Assembly: GCF_003002875.1 (NCBI RefSeq)
Contig: NZ_PVTH01000004.1
Coordinates: 124,001-188,000, forward strand
Source: Arcticibacter pallidicorallinus
GTDB taxonomy: Bacteria; Bacteroidota; Bacteroidia; Sphingobacteriales; Sphingobacteriaceae
Direction of reading: 5' to 3'
DNA length: 64,000 nt
Shown here: positions 8,931 through 18,949 of the stretch, in pieces
How the letters are laid out: each line of letters begins with the position of its first letter
Numbering within the stretch: position 1 is the stretch's first letter
The notes under the pieces: generated by a model
Databases searched by the model: none
What the model was told of the DNA's origin: nothing
Seen by the model: the letters and a program-made list of their open reading frames with translations, nothing else
Made by a program: the position numbers and the translations under genes

Positions 8931-11714
8931 TTAAGCTTCTCCCTTTTTAAGATAGGTACGCATCTTTTTAAACAGATCCATGGGCACAAACGGCTTCAAA
9001 ACCGTATCATTAATACCAGCATCCAGGATCATTTCTTTACGAACGACCAGATCACTTCCGGTAAGAGCAATCACCGGAAGGTTTTTGTATTTACCGTCAG
9101 GTAACATTCGGATCTTTCGGGTGGCCTCATAACCATCCATTACCGGCATGTGCAAATCCATAAGCACAAGATCATAGTCTTTACGCTTTATCATCTCAAG
9201 AGCTTCTTGCCCGTTCTCGGCGAGATCTGATTTTATCCCCCAGCGCATTACCGTCTTTTGAGCAACCATCCTGTTCATAGGGTTGTCGTCAACAATCAGG
9301 ATATACGAAGGAATGGATAGTGGCTGCTGTTCAAAAGCTGTTTCCTCTATCTCGGATTCGTCGGGGCGCGTAAATCGAATAGTGAAATAAAAAGAGGAAC
9401 CCTTTCCTTTCTCACTCTCTACAATTATTTTCGAATCATGAAGCTCAACTAACTTTTTTGTGATGGCCAGGCCCAGGCCTGTACCTCCGTACTTTCTGGT
9501 TGTATCGGCACCTTCCTGAGTATATGATTCGAATATATAGTCCAGTTTGTCCGAATGGATACCTATGCCAGTATCCGTAATCTTGAATTGAATAAATACT
9601 GAATCGCTATCCTCGGAAATAAGATCAAGTCTTAAGTTGATCTCACCTTGTTCAGTAAACTTAATGGCGTTGCCTAATAAATTCATCAGAACCTGATATA
9701 CTCGTGTATTATCGGCCATCAATAGTTCCGGAATTCTATCATCAATTTCGGCTTTCATTGAAACCCTTCCACGATCGACTTTGAATCGCAAGGATTCCAC
9801 TGTAGAATATACGATCTTTTTAAGATTTACCGTTCTAAGTTCCAACTCAAGATTACCCGTTTCCATTTTTGTATAGTCGAGGACATCGTTGATCAAAGTA
9901 AGCAAGTTCTCAGTCGAAAATCTCAGCACGTCGAGATTTTCCAATTGCCTTTCCAACGGATCTTCTTCTAACAGAATGCGGCTTATGCCAATAATAGCGT
10001 TTAAAGGCGTACGCATTTCATGACTCATTACCGACAAGAATGTCTCTTTAGCTTTTCCTAACTTGATAGCTGCTTCCCGCGTTGCTATAATTTCCTTCTC
10101 CGCTTTTTTCCGTTCCGTAACATCGACAACGATACACACCTGCCGTTCCATTTGTCCGCTTGCATTGAAAAGCGGAGTATTAGACAGATAAAGCCAAACC
10201 CTGTCTTCGGATTTTGTGTAAAAAAGGTTCTCTATTTCATATGTTGTTTGATTTGCAAACGCGTCTTTCGCCACCTTGTAGTCGTCCATGGAAGTATCCG
10301 GACCTATCAGGATATCTCCAAGATGCTTTCCCTTAAACTCCTCCAGACTATAGCCTGTGATTTTCTCAAACGCATCATTAAACCATACAACTTTATTCCT
10401 ATTATCACGGACGACAATTCCAACACTGGATTTACTGAGAGCCACGTTGAGCGTTTCGTTCTGACTATCTGATTCCTTTTGTTGGGTTATGTCTGTTAGG
10501 ATCTCAATAGACTTATCCGCCTCTCCATCTTTGTTAAGCACGATTGTGTTCATTATCGATAGCCAAACAGGACTTGAGTCTTTGCGGTGTGCCGGAAGAA
10601 CGACCGAAAACGATTCCCTGCTAGCGGTTCGACTCCTTGCAAACATCAAAGTCGGGTTGTCCATATAGTTTCTGAGCAGTAAATCACCGATCCTCTTTCC
10701 CAGAACTTCACCTGCAGAATATCCCGTAATTATTTCAAACGCCTTATTCACCCAAATCGCCTTGCTATCAGCATCGTTGATAACCACACCATTATTCACG
10801 TGACTGGCTACCAGGGAAAGTTGTTCCAGCACCCTTTGATTCTCTTTTTGGTGCGTGATGTCTCTTCCGTTAATCAACCACCTGCCACTCCTGATCACAT
10901 TATTCCAACTGAAAACCTTAATACCATCGCTTTTAGTTACTACACTGGCTTCAAGCTTAAAATGGTCCAGTCCGCTTAATATGGCTTTATGTATATCGGG
11001 TAGAAGTTTACTCCTTTCGTCAGGGGGACAAAAATCCCAAATATACCTCCCTTTAACTTCATCCGCCGTGTAGCCGATGATATCAACCACCGAATTATTG
11101 ACAAACTCTATCTGCCCCGTTTCACTCACTATACAATGTAAATCCCCGGAATGATTAAACATTTCCTGATATTCCTGGGCAGCGTCAAGATGGTACTTTA
11201 ATTCGCGGTTTCTCTTAGCTGATTCAAACCGCATGACTACCTCGTTAGCAAGAAGACGAAGAGTCTTTCGCTGCAAATCATTCAGCGTGTTAGGAATGGT
11301 GTCCATTAAACATAATGACCCCAACCTGTATCCGTCCTCCGAAATAAGAGGAGCGCCTGCATAGAAACGAACCATCGGGTATCCAGTCACAAAAGGATTA
11401 CTTACGAATCTCCCATCTAATAAGGTATCATTTACTTCAAATATCTCATTACTCTGAATGGTATAGTTGCAGAAAGAAAAATCTCTTGATGTTTCGCTCA
11501 GGTCGATTCCCACTTTGGCTTTAAACCATTGCCGCTTGGAATCCAAAAGCGTTATCATTGCCATTGGCATCTGGCAAAGTTCTGCAGCCAGTTCGACAAT
11601 AGCATCAAAGGAACGTTCCTCCTCAGTATCAAGAATTTGATAAGCTTCCAATCCTTTTAACCTACGTAGTTCTTCTTCTTCAGCATTTGCCCCTTGCATA
11701 TAAAACGTTCCCAT
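8931..11714 (-). CDS. Hybrid sensor histidine kinase with GAF and three PAS domains
   Basis: A 927-residue soluble hybrid kinase with no obvious transmembrane helices. In order: a GAF domain (about 20-165, including FCNYTIQ and GSLCLMDT), three PAS/PAC units (about 175-290, 300-420 and 430-550), a HisKA domain with the phospho-acceptor His in MSHEMRTPLNAI near 564, a HATPase domain (NLLGNAIKFTEQG, DTGIGI, GGTGLGLAIT), and a C-terminal receiver with the acceptor Asp in LVLMDLHMPVMDGYEA near 851. No DNA-binding output domain is attached and no response regulator is adjacent, so its target is unknown. The stop lies a few bases from the convergent esterase stop. Confidence 0.95.
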   Translation of the reverse strand: MGTFYMQGANAEEEELRRLKGLEAYQILDTEEERSFDAIVELAAELCQMPMAMITLLDSKRQWFKAKVGIDLSETSRDFSFCNYTIQSNEIFEVNDTLLDGRFVSNPFVTGYPMVRFYAGAPLISEDGYRLGSLCLMDTIPNTLNDLQRKTLRLLANEVVMRFESAKRNRELKYHLDAAQEYQEMFNHSGDLHCIVSETGQIEFVNNSVVDIIGYTADEVKGRYIWDFCPPDERSKLLPDIHKAILSGLDHFKLEASVVTKSDGIKVFSWNNVIRSGRWLINGRDITHQKENQRVLEQLSLVASHVNNGVVINDADSKAIWVNKAFEIITGYSAGEVLGKRIGDLLLRNYMDNPTLMFARSRTASRESFSVVLPAHRKDSSPVWLSIMNTIVLNKDGEADKSIEILTDITQQKESDSQNETLNVALSKSSVGIVVRDNRNKVVWFNDAFEKITGYSLEEFKGKHLGDILIGPDTSMDDYKVAKDAFANQTTYEIENLFYTKSEDRVWLYLSNTPLFNASGQMERQVCIVVDVTERKKAEKEIIATREAAIKLGKAKETFLSVMSHEMRTPLNAIIGISRILLEEDPLERQLENLDVLRFSTENLLTLINDVLDYTKMETGNLELELRTVNLKKIVYSTVESLRFKVDRGRVSMKAEIDDRIPELLMADNTRVYQVLMNLLGNAIKFTEQGEINLRLDLISEDSDSVFIQFKITDTGIGIHSDKLDYIFESYTQEGADTTRKYGGTGLGLAITKKLVELHDSKIIVESEKGKGSSFYFTIRFTRPDESEIEETAFEQQPLSIPSYILIVDDNPMNRMVAQKTVMRWGIKSDLAENGQEALEMIKRKDYDLVLMDLHMPVMDGYEATRKIRMLPDGKYKNLPVIALTGSDLVVRKEMILDAGINDTVLKPFVPMDLFKKMRTYLKKGEA

Positions 11715-11853
11715 TAATCAAATACAACAATAAAACTACAAAAAAGATTTGCAGGGCTTACCAACATGGTTCCGGTCAAGAGACTGTTCAACGCGCCCTT
11801 TTGGAACTCTGCATCACTCCGATTTAATATTAAACTAACGACTCTTAGTACGT

Positions 11854-12714
11854 TTAAGCTGATATGAGAAAGATAGCAACAATAGCTATCCCTATTCCCC
11901 AGATGTTTAACCTGCTCAACTTCTCCCTAAAAAGAAAAACACCTACCACTGATCCTGCAATGATGACACCAATATTCATCGCGGAGAACACAACCGAAGG
12001 ATTCTCAGGAATCGCTCTGTGGGCTTTTAAATAAAACAATATGTTCCCAAAATTAAAAACACCAAGTATTATCCCGCAGATCAGATTTTTAAAACCGAAA
12101 GATGTTTTTCCGGAAATGATAGCCAGGATCAGTCCAACAACAGCCAGTAAAAAAGACAGAACAAAAATAATAAACAAAGACGAAGTATAGGGAATTGCCT
12201 GAAACGAGGCCACTTGCTTAAATAAGATATCTATAATGCCCATACCTACAAAGACAATCAACGGATACAGCCACCCGAGCGTTGTATTTTTATTTCCAAG
12301 TGGCGCTTTGTGCCAGGGAATGGAAAATATTATTGCCAGAAAGCCTACTAGAATACCTAAGATTTTCAAAGAAGACATTTGCTCTTTAAAAATAATGAAG
12401 GCAGTAAGTAAAGGGATAAACAATGACAATCGCTGAGCAAGATCTGTTCTGACAATACCCGTGTACCGCACGGACAGTCCAAGTATAACAAATAGAGAAG
12501 GGAGCAAAATACCCAATAACAAATAGATACTGAAGGGGGATTCCCTTATCTGAGGAATAGAGATTTCCGGCCTAAAGAGACTATATGTCAACACCACAGC
12601 GGCTGCATAGTTCCAAACGATTGCTTGGGGAACGCTGATATCATATCGCTTTGCAACCTTCAAAAGTATCGATACAATGATATTACAGAGTATACTAAGA
12701 AAGATAAAGACCAT
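11854..12714 (-). CDS. EamA/DMT-family transporter
   Basis: A 286-residue very hydrophobic protein with about ten predicted transmembrane segments arranged as two five-helix repeats, as in the drug/metabolite transporter superfamily. The second repeat contains NFGNILFYLKAHRAI and ends SVVGVFLFREKLSRLNIWG, a typical EamA signature. The substrate cannot be read from sequence. It has its own minus-7 box (12740-12747) and is separated from xylA by a hairpin, so it is probably not part of the xylose operon despite sharing its strand. Confidence 0.85.
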   Translation of the reverse strand: MVFIFLSILCNIIVSILLKVAKRYDISVPQAIVWNYAAAVVLTYSLFRPEISIPQIRESPFSIYLLLGILLPSLFVILGLSVRYTGIVRTDLAQRLSLFIPLLTAFIIFKEQMSSLKILGILVGFLAIIFSIPWHKAPLGNKNTTLGWLYPLIVFVGMGIIDILFKQVASFQAIPYTSSLFIIFVLSFLLAVVGLILAIISGKTSFGFKNLICGIILGVFNFGNILFYLKAHRAIPENPSVVFSAMNIGVIIAGSVVGVFLFREKLSRLNIWGIGIAIVAIFLISA

Positions 12715-12739
12715 TGTACTAACACCGATTCGTAAGTCT

Positions 12740-12747
12740 CAAAGATA
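12740..12747 (-). promoter_or_regulatory. Minus-7 box for the EamA transporter gene
   Basis: The reverse strand reads TATCTTTG, an exact TAnnTTTG match, 25 bases before the ATG at 12714. This supports a separate promoter for the transporter downstream of the xylA hairpin. Confidence 0.55.
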
Positions 12748-12780
12748 GCATATTGATCTATTCTGAACTATCACATATAG

Positions 12781-12823
12781 AAGGGTCGTCTATTCCAATG
12801 AACAATTGAAAAGACGACCCTTT
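12781..12823 (-). terminator. Hairpin after xylA
   Basis: An 11-base inverted repeat (AAGGGTCGTCT and its complement) begins about 20 bases after the xylA stop. The T-tract after the stem on the minus strand is weak (TTCTATAT), so it may be an inefficient terminator or an mRNA-stabilising hairpin between xylA and the next gene. Confidence 0.6.
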
Positions 12824-12840
12824 AACGATCAAAGATTCAA

Positions 12841-14172
12841 TTAAGCGAATCTGTTAATGATATTTTCAAGATACTCCTGCTTGCCACTAATAGTAGCTGG
12901 CTCTCCATTTTCAAGAGCATACGCACGAAGGTCTTCCAAAGTTAGTTTACCTTCTTCAAATTCCTTACCCTTACCCGAGTCGAAAGACGAATAACGATTT
13001 TCTCTGATCTTTTTATAGTCAGACTTTTGCAGAATATTGTCCGCCGCAATCAAAGCTCTTGCGAAAGTATCCATTCCACCTACGTGAGCATAGAAAAGAT
13101 CTTCCTTGTCCGTAGAGTTTCTTCTGATCTTGGCATCAAAGTTTACGCCTCCACCTTGCAAACCGCCTGCTTCCAGGAATATCAACATACACTCAGTAAG
13201 CTCCGATGCATTATTCGGGAACTGATCGGTATCCCAGCCGTTCTGGTAATCTCCTCTGTTAGCATCCATTGATCCAAGTAGTCCCGCGTCAGCAGCCACC
13301 TGCATCTCATGCTGGAAAGTATGACCAGCTAAGGTAGCGTGGTTTACTTCAAGGTTTAGCTTAAAGTCGCCTAACAAATCGTACTGACGCAGAAATCCTA
13401 AAACTGTTGCTGCATCATAGTCATACTGATGTTTAGTAGGCTCACATGGCTTAGGCTCTATGAAGAAAGTACCTGTAAAGCCGTTGCTGCGAGCATAGTC
13501 TTTAGCAGTGTGGAGGAATTTCGCCAAATGCTCCTGTTCGCGTTTCATGTTGGTATTCAATAGAGACATATATCCCTCTCTTCCACCCCAGAATACGTAA
13601 TTCTCACCTTTCAGAGCAATAGTAGCATCCAATGCTGCCTTCACCTGCGCTGCTCCATGAGATAACACATGGAAGTCTGGATTAGTAGACGCTCCGTTCA
13701 TATACCGGCGATGAGAGAACAAATTGGCTGTTCCCCAAAGCAGTTTTACGCCACTTTCCTGTTGCTTCTGTTGTGCATACTCTACGATAGCTTGTAAGCG
13801 ACGCTCGTTTTCAAGAATGTCATTTCCATAGTCCACCAAATCCACGTCATGAAAACAGTAGTATGGCAGGTTCATTTTGGTTATGAACTCAAAAGCTGCG
13901 TCCATTTTATCTTTGGCTCTTTCAACAGGATCGCTTTTTTGATCCCAAGGGAAAATATGAGTCGGTCCTCCGAATGGATCAGCCCCGTCGCCGCAGAACG
14001 AGTGCCAGTAAGAACATGCAAACTTAAAATGCTCCTTTAAAGTTTTTCCGGCAACTACCCGATTTTCGTCATACCATCTGAAAGCTAGTGGATTATCAGA
14101 CTCCAAGCCTTCGAATTGAATCTGGCCTATTCCGCTAAAGAATTCTTTATCGCCAGTAATGATCTTTCCCAT
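12841..14172 (-). CDS. xylA: Xylose isomerase
   Basis: Converts D-xylose to D-xylulose. The 443-residue product is of the longer class II type. Active-site stretches visible are [13 protein letters not shown] (catalytic His), [33 protein letters not shown] (metal-ligand Glu and Lys) and [16 protein letters not shown], and the C-terminal part has the metal-ligand pattern in [12 protein letters not shown]. It starts six bases after xylB on the same strand, so the two are co-transcribed and together bring xylose to xylulose 5-phosphate. Confidence 0.97.
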   Translation of the reverse strand: MGKIITGDKEFFSGIGQIQFEGLESDNPLAFRWYDENRVVAGKTLKEHFKFACSYWHSFCGDGADPFGGPTHIFPWDQKSDPVERAKDKMDAAFEFITKMNLPYYCFHDVDLVDYGNDILENERRLQAIVEYAQQKQQESGVKLLWGTANLFSHRRYMNGASTNPDFHVLSHGAAQVKAALDATIALKGENYVFWGGREGYMSLLNTNMKREQEHLAKFLHTAKDYARSNGFTGTFFIEPKPCEPTKHQYDYDAATVLGFLRQYDLLGDFKLNLEVNHATLAGHTFQHEMQVAADAGLLGSMDANRGDYQNGWDTDQFPNNASELTECMLIFLEAGGLQGGGVNFDAKIRRNSTDKEDLFYAHVGGMDTFARALIAADNILQKSDYKKIRENRYSSFDSGKGKEFEEGKLTLEDLRAYALENGEPATISGKQEYLENIINRFA

Positions 14173-14178
14173 TTGTGT

Positions 14179-15663
14179 TTATTTTATAGTTAATTGTTCT
14201 TCTAATATGCCTTTCCAGTCTTCATAAACCGGTTCGTATTGTTCTGTCATAGTAGGCGTTATCAGCTTAATAGACTTAACATTCAGAAATGCTTCCTTCT
14301 CTGAGTTAAAGACTTTAGCACCAATACCTGCTCCTAAGGCTGCTCCTACACTGCCATCGTTATGATATAGTTCTACCGGCACGTTCGTTGCATTGACAAA
14401 CGCTTCCGTGAAAAGCTCGCTTTGGAAAAGATTAGCTTTCCCGGCACGAATCACGGTTGGATTCATACCGTTTTCTCTCATGATATCCAGCCCGTAGCGG
14501 AAGGCAAATGCAATGCCCTCTTGAACCGCTCTGAAAAGATGCGCCGAATGATGTATGTTGAAGTCTATATGGTGGATTTGAGCACCCACTACTTTATTGC
14601 CCAACATTCTTTCTGCACCGTTTCCGAAAGGAAGTATTCTTACACCGTTCGAACCGACTTTTACAGAAGCAGCCTGTTGATTTATCTCGTTATAAGTCAA
14701 ATGACTACCGAATGTATTCTTTGACCATCTGTTTAAAATACCTGTCCCGTTAATGCACAAAAGCACACCCAAACGACGGTCTGCCAGCGAATGATTAACA
14801 TGAGCGAATGTATTGACCCGAGATTTTGGATCACGGAATAATTCGTCGCTTACTCCGTAAATTACTCCGGAAGTACCTGCAGTTGCCGCTACTTCTCCGG
14901 GTTCTAAAACATTCAATGATAAGGCATTATTGGGTTGGTCGCCCGATTTGTAGCTTACAGGGATTCCCGATTTAAGTCCTAAAGCTGCAGCGATATCAGT
15001 CTTGAGATATCCATGCGTCGAAAAAACAGGCTTTACTTCCGGAAACAGGCTTCTGTCAAATCCAAAGTACTCAACAATGTCTTTCGATATTTCATCACTG
15101 CGGAAATCCCAGAAAATACCTTCCGATAGCGAAGAGGGACTGGATGTTACCTCACCTGTAAGCCTCATGGCGATAAAATCACCGGGCAGCATTACTTTGT
15201 CAATTTTCGAATACAGCTCTGGTTGGTTTTGCTTTACCCAGGCGAGCTTAGAAGCTGTGAAATTTCCGGGCGAATTCAATAACCTCGATAAACTCTTCTC
15301 CTCGCCGATTGCGTTAAAAGCATCGTCTCCTATCTTAACCGCTCTGCTATCACACCAGATAATAGAATCCCTCAACACATTTTGATCCTTATCCACAACT
15401 ACGAGTCCGTGCATCTGATAGGCTATGCCGATTGCACTCACATCTGATGGATTAAACAGACCACTGGAAACTGCTTTTTGGATGGCCATGCTGACATGCT
15501 CCCACCACATCTCCGGTGACTGCTCGGCCCAGCCCGGCTGAGGTGAACTGATCTCGGTTTCAGTATCTGGATATTGCACAGATTTTAAAACCGCTTGCGA
15601 CTGAGAGTCAACTACAGAAACTTTAATTGAGGATGTACCTACATCTATTCCTAATAATAACAT
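14179..15663 (-). CDS. xylB: Xylulokinase
   Basis: Phosphorylates D-xylulose to xylulose 5-phosphate. The 494-residue FGGY-family kinase begins MLLLGIDVGTSSIKVSVVD, the actin-fold phosphate-1 loop. It also has WAEQSPEMWW, the substrate-region MHGLVVVD, and a second signature around GDQPNNALSLNVLEPGEVAATAGTSG, split between the two domains. It is the first gene of xylBA. A LacI-type operator lies 23 bases upstream of its ATG, between it and the divergent regulator, so the operon is probably xylose-induced by loss of repressor binding. Confidence 0.95.
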   Translation of the reverse strand: MLLLGIDVGTSSIKVSVVDSQSQAVLKSVQYPDTETEISSPQPGWAEQSPEMWWEHVSMAIQKAVSSGLFNPSDVSAIGIAYQMHGLVVVDKDQNVLRDSIIWCDSRAVKIGDDAFNAIGEEKSLSRLLNSPGNFTASKLAWVKQNQPELYSKIDKVMLPGDFIAMRLTGEVTSSPSSLSEGIFWDFRSDEISKDIVEYFGFDRSLFPEVKPVFSTHGYLKTDIAAALGLKSGIPVSYKSGDQPNNALSLNVLEPGEVAATAGTSGVIYGVSDELFRDPKSRVNTFAHVNHSLADRRLGVLLCINGTGILNRWSKNTFGSHLTYNEINQQAASVKVGSNGVRILPFGNGAERMLGNKVVGAQIHHIDFNIHHSAHLFRAVQEGIAFAFRYGLDIMRENGMNPTVIRAGKANLFQSELFTEAFVNATNVPVELYHNDGSVGAALGAGIGAKVFNSEKEAFLNVKSIKLITPTMTEQYEPVYEDWKGILEEQLTIK

Positions 15664-15685
15664 TATAAACTGGTTAAAAGACTAA

Positions 15686-15699
15686 TGCCAACGTTTGCA
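15686..15699. promoter_or_regulatory. LacI-family operator in front of xylBA
   Basis: TGCCAACGTTTGCA is a near-perfect palindrome with a central CG; only one symmetric pair is broken. It matches the usual LacI/GalR operator form TGnAAnCGnTTnCA. It sits 23 bases before the xylB ATG, and a near-consensus minus-7 sequence for xylB (TACAATTG, reverse strand 15700-15707) directly abuts it. A repressor bound here would cover the xylB transcription start. Confidence 0.75.
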
Positions 15700-15784
15700 C
15701 AATTGTAGAAATAAATTATGATATTAGAAAAATATATTTTTAAAAACATTTCAGCTTATCAATACCTTCGGCGCTGAGCGAGCT

Positions 15785-15810
15785 CGGGACCTAAAGTTTA
15801 GGAATTCCCG
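15785..15810 (+). promoter_or_regulatory. Dyad just upstream of the LacI-family regulator start
   Basis: CCTAAA-G-TTTAGG (15790-15802) is nested inside an outer pair CGGGA and TCCCG. It ends six bases before the ATG at 15816. As DNA it could be a regulator-binding site; as RNA the outer arms could fold over the ribosome-binding region. It is distinct in sequence from the CG-centred operator at 15686. Confidence 0.4.
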
Positions 15811-15815
15811 GCAAA

Positions 15816-16847
15816 ATGATGATCAAAATGAAGAAAGTAACGATTCTGGACATAGCCAAGGAGCTAAATATCACGTTTTCAACAGTGGCTCGTGCGCTCA
15901 ATGACCATCCCGCTATAAGCGAGAACACAAAAAAAGCAGTGAGAGAGGTCGCGGAGCGTCTTAATTACCGACAGAATAAGATTGCTTCTTCCTTACGTTC
16001 CGGCAAAACCAACGTGATAGGTGTTATAGTTCCAAGTTTGCAGGTTACATTTTTCAGTTCCGTTGTCTACGGAATTGAACAGGTAATGAACGCCAACGGT
16101 TATAATATTTTGTTATACCAGTCGAACGAAAAGATGGATCAGGAGGCAGGCGGCATAGAAACGTTCCTTCAATCGCGAGTGGACGGGATCATTGCTTCCA
16201 TTACTACAGAAACTACTTCCTTTGACCATTACGAAGAAATCATCAACCGTAAAACACCCTTACTTTTTTTCGATAGAAACCCCAAAGAACTGAACGCACC
16301 CTCGGTTACGATCGACGATTATAAAGGTGGATTCATTGCCACCGAGCATCTGATCAAGCAAGGATACCGACGCATATTACACATTACAGCGGAACAGGAC
16401 ATCCCGATATTTAAAGATCGCTTGAGGGGCTATATTGATGCACTTAAACATTACGGCCTGGAGGTAGATGAACAACTGATAATAAAGGGAAAGTTTTCCC
16501 TGCAATTCGGAAAGGAAGTGATTCAGGACGCAAAATCCAAACACCTGCAATTCGACGCTGTTTTCGCCCTCGAAGATTTTACGGCCATGGGAGTTATGCA
16601 ACAGCTCCAGGAATACAAGATTGTTATACCGGACGAGGTCGGGGTGATTGGATTCGCCAACGAATCTTTCGGAAGTTTGGTTACTCCTAAACTCTCAACA
16701 ATCGACCAGCAAACCCTCACGATGGGTAAAGAGGTAGCGAAACTGTTCCTCAAGCGTATAAAAAACGACCAAGCTGCCCCGATTGCTGAAGAGCTTAAGC
16801 TTGAGCCTATCCTGATAGTCAGGGAATCATCCATGAAATTAAAATAG
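15816..16847 (+). CDS. LacI-family transcriptional regulator, probable xylose repressor
   Basis: A 343-residue regulator with an N-terminal LacI helix-turn-helix (VTILDIAKELNITFSTVARALN), the hinge segment NYRQNKIASSLRSGKTNVIGV, and a periplasmic-binding-protein-like sensor domain to the C-terminus. The start could be the ATG at 15816 or the one four codons later (MKKVTI); both keep the domain intact. It is divergent from xylBA and a LacI-type operator lies between them, so it most likely represses xylBA and perhaps itself. The galK gene follows on the same strand but has its own promoter box. The sugar ligand is inferred from context. Confidence 0.9.
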   Translation: MMIKMKKVTILDIAKELNITFSTVARALNDHPAISENTKKAVREVAERLNYRQNKIASSLRSGKTNVIGVIVPSLQVTFFSSVVYGIEQVMNANGYNILLYQSNEKMDQEAGGIETFLQSRVDGIIASITTETTSFDHYEEIINRKTPLLFFDRNPKELNAPSVTIDDYKGGFIATEHLIKQGYRRILHITAEQDIPIFKDRLRGYIDALKHYGLEVDEQLIIKGKFSLQFGKEVIQDAKSKHLQFDAVFALEDFTAMGVMQQLQEYKIVIPDEVGVIGFANESFGSLVTPKLSTIDQQTLTMGKEVAKLFLKRIKNDQAAPIAEELKLEPILIVRESSMKLK

Positions 16848-16903
16848 TCTTCATAGAGTGTGGGAAATACACATAGCATAACTCGCGAAATCGCTTAAAT
16901 TAT

Positions 16904-16911
16904 TACATTTG
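16904..16911 (+). promoter_or_regulatory. Minus-7 box for galK
   Basis: TACATTTG matches TAnnTTTG exactly, 20 bases before the galK ATG at 16932, giving a leader of roughly 10-15 bases. No exact TTTG minus-33 element was seen. Confidence 0.55.
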
Positions 16912-16931
16912 CGCGTACCACAAAGACTGCT

Positions 16932-18083
16932 ATGCTAAATAACCTAAAACAAACATTCTCCGATCAGTTTGGTCAGGAATGTCAGCGTACCTTTTTCGCT
17001 CCCGGACGAGTAAATCTCATCGGCGAACACATCGACTATAACGGCGGCCTGGTTATGCCTTGCGCTGTCACTTACGGAACGTATCTGCTAACGGCTCCAA
17101 ATAAAGAGGGTGTCTTCCGCTTTTCCAGCGTAAACTTTCCTGAGAAATATGAAACTCCGGTACTGAATGAATATTCTAAAACAGGAAAAGAATGGTACAA
17201 TTATCCTTTGGGTGTAATCCATAATTTCGTTTCGGATAAAAAAGAAGTTCAGGGTCTGGACCTTTTATTTTATGGAGACCTTCCTATCGGCGCTGGATTG
17301 TCGTCTTCTGCTTCGGTAGAAGTGGTGATCGCCTACGCCTTAAATACAATCTTTCAGACCGGCTACTCGAAGCTCGACCTGGTTAAGCTTACCAAACGAG
17401 TGGAAAATGAGTTCATAGGTGTCAATTCAGGTATCATGGACCAGTTCGCAGTAACTTTCGGGGAGAAGGATAAGGCTTTAAAGCTGGACTGCGAATCCCT
17501 GGAATATCAAGCTGTCGAGTGTGATTTAGCAGACAATCTTTTAGCCATAATAAACACCAATAAACCGAGAAAACTCGCGGAGTCCAAATACAACGAGCGC
17601 GTGAGCGAGTGTGCGCAAGCACTTAAGGCTCTCCAGGCAGAACTAAGCATTGATAATTTATGTGATATCAACGCCGGGACGTTTGAATCTCACAAACATT
17701 TGATCACAGATCCTACCGTTCAGAACCGGGCACAACATGTGATTGAAGAAAATGACAGAGTTCAATTGGCGGCAGTGGCACTGGCTGCTCATAAATTGGA
17801 TGAGTTTGGGAAGTTGATGTTCGCTTCGCACGACTCCTTACAGACCCTTTATGAAGTGTCTGGCGTAGAACTCGATACTATCGTCGCGTTCTGCAAAACG
17901 TACCCTGGAGTCACCGGTGCGCGCATGACAGGCGCCGGATTCGGTGGATGCGCTATTGCTCTGGTTAAAAAAGATAGATTTGAGGATTTCAAAGAAAGGA
18001 TCACCGATCATTATTCTGCAAACATTGGCTACGCGCCTGCTGTCTATAGCTCAGAGATAGGTACCGGGGTAGTAGAACTGTAA
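16932..18083 (+). CDS. galK: Galactokinase
   Basis: Phosphorylates alpha-D-galactose at C1, the first step of the Leloir pathway. The 383-residue GHMP kinase has the galactokinase signature APGRVNLIGEHIDYNGG near residue 25, the ATP-binding loop PIGAGLSSSASVEV near 118, and the C-terminal motif MTGAGFGGCAIAL near 336. No galT or galE is adjacent. It lies downstream of the LacI-type regulator, which might hint at shared sugar control, but it has its own minus-7 box. The SPOUT methylase follows six bases after its stop. Confidence 0.96.
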   Translation: MLNNLKQTFSDQFGQECQRTFFAPGRVNLIGEHIDYNGGLVMPCAVTYGTYLLTAPNKEGVFRFSSVNFPEKYETPVLNEYSKTGKEWYNYPLGVIHNFVSDKKEVQGLDLLFYGDLPIGAGLSSSASVEVVIAYALNTIFQTGYSKLDLVKLTKRVENEFIGVNSGIMDQFAVTFGEKDKALKLDCESLEYQAVECDLADNLLAIINTNKPRKLAESKYNERVSECAQALKALQAELSIDNLCDINAGTFESHKHLITDPTVQNRAQHVIEENDRVQLAAVALAAHKLDEFGKLMFASHDSLQTLYEVSGVELDTIVAFCKTYPGVTGARMTGAGFGGCAIALVKKDRFEDFKERITDHYSANIGYAPAVYSSEIGTGVVEL

Positions 18084-18089
18084 AGAGAT

Positions 18090-18626
18090 ATGCATAAATT
18101 AAAGCTCGATGAGTTAAACAGGGTAAGTGTAGACGAATTTAAATTGCAGGAGAAGCTTTCTCTCACCATCGTACTAGACAACGTACGGAGCATGCACAAT
18201 GTCGGATCTATCTTTCGCACCTCAGACGCGTTTGCCCTGGAAAGAATAGTGCTTTGTGGTATAACCGGGCAACCTCCTCACAGGGAGATCGAAAAAACCG
18301 CTTTAGGAGCTACTCAATCTGTAGATTGGTGTTATTTCGATACTACTACAGCTGCAATTGAATGGCTAAAAAAAGAAGGTAAGGTGATTTTGGCAATTGA
18401 ACAAGCCAGCAATAGCATAATGCTCGACGAATATAAACCCGCTCCGGGCTCCAGCTATGCACTGATCTTCGGCAACGAAGTAAACGGCGTTTCTGAGGAG
18501 GTCATGCAGAAGATTGATGCCTGTATCGAAATACCTCAGTTCGGCACCAAACATTCTTTTAATATCGTAGTGTCAGCAGGCATAGTACTTTGGGATATGT
18601 TCTCCAAAATGAAATCCGGCAGCTAG
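18090..18626 (+). CDS. TrmH-family (SpoU) RNA methyltransferase
   Basis: A 178-residue SPOUT-class enzyme that should transfer a methyl group from S-adenosylmethionine to a ribose 2'-OH of tRNA or rRNA. All three SpoU motifs are present: NVRSMHNVGSIFRTSDAF, YALIFGNEVNGVSEEV, and IEIPQFGTKHSFNIVVSAGI. It lacks the N-terminal substrate-binding domain of RlmB, so it is a minimal version and the target nucleotide cannot be told. It begins six bases after galK and is probably co-transcribed with it. Confidence 0.92.
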   Translation: MHKLKLDELNRVSVDEFKLQEKLSLTIVLDNVRSMHNVGSIFRTSDAFALERIVLCGITGQPPHREIEKTALGATQSVDWCYFDTTTAAIEWLKKEGKVILAIEQASNSIMLDEYKPAPGSSYALIFGNEVNGVSEEVMQKIDACIEIPQFGTKHSFNIVVSAGIVLWDMFSKMKSGS

Positions 18627-18949
18627 TCTGAACAGGCTGTTCGCTCCTGACAAGCCCCGGGCGGCTTGTGTTTGGAATACTATTAGTCAGATAGCCAGGG
18701 AAGGATAGTTGGAGCTGCCTCCTGAGCATTTGGTATTGCACATTCCTGGTTCTATCAAAGACACCGTTATATGCAGCCCATAATAGGCGCTCATTGTTCC
18801 GTGATAAGTCCGACCTGAGCAGCTTAAAGTCGGACGTATTACTGCCTTTCAGCTGCACATATAGCTCTTCATATAAAGAAGGTCGAAGCTCAGCCTAAGC
18901 AGGGCTTGACTGCTTTTGAGGTACGGAATTTTAAAAAATCCATAAAATT
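18627..18949. other. Unexplained intergenic stretch, possible relic ORF on minus strand
   Basis: About 320 bases between the methylase and the unknown gene. There is no recognised gene, tRNA or clear terminator. On the reverse strand an open frame from about 18888 down to a TGA near 18627 encodes a Leu/Arg/Ser-rich sequence (for example SLYEELYVQLKGSNTSD, then NERLLWAAYNGVFDR) with no ATG start; the first start-like codon is a GTG at 18858. It reads like a coding fragment, but I do not recognise it and cannot exclude chance. Confidence 0.3.
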
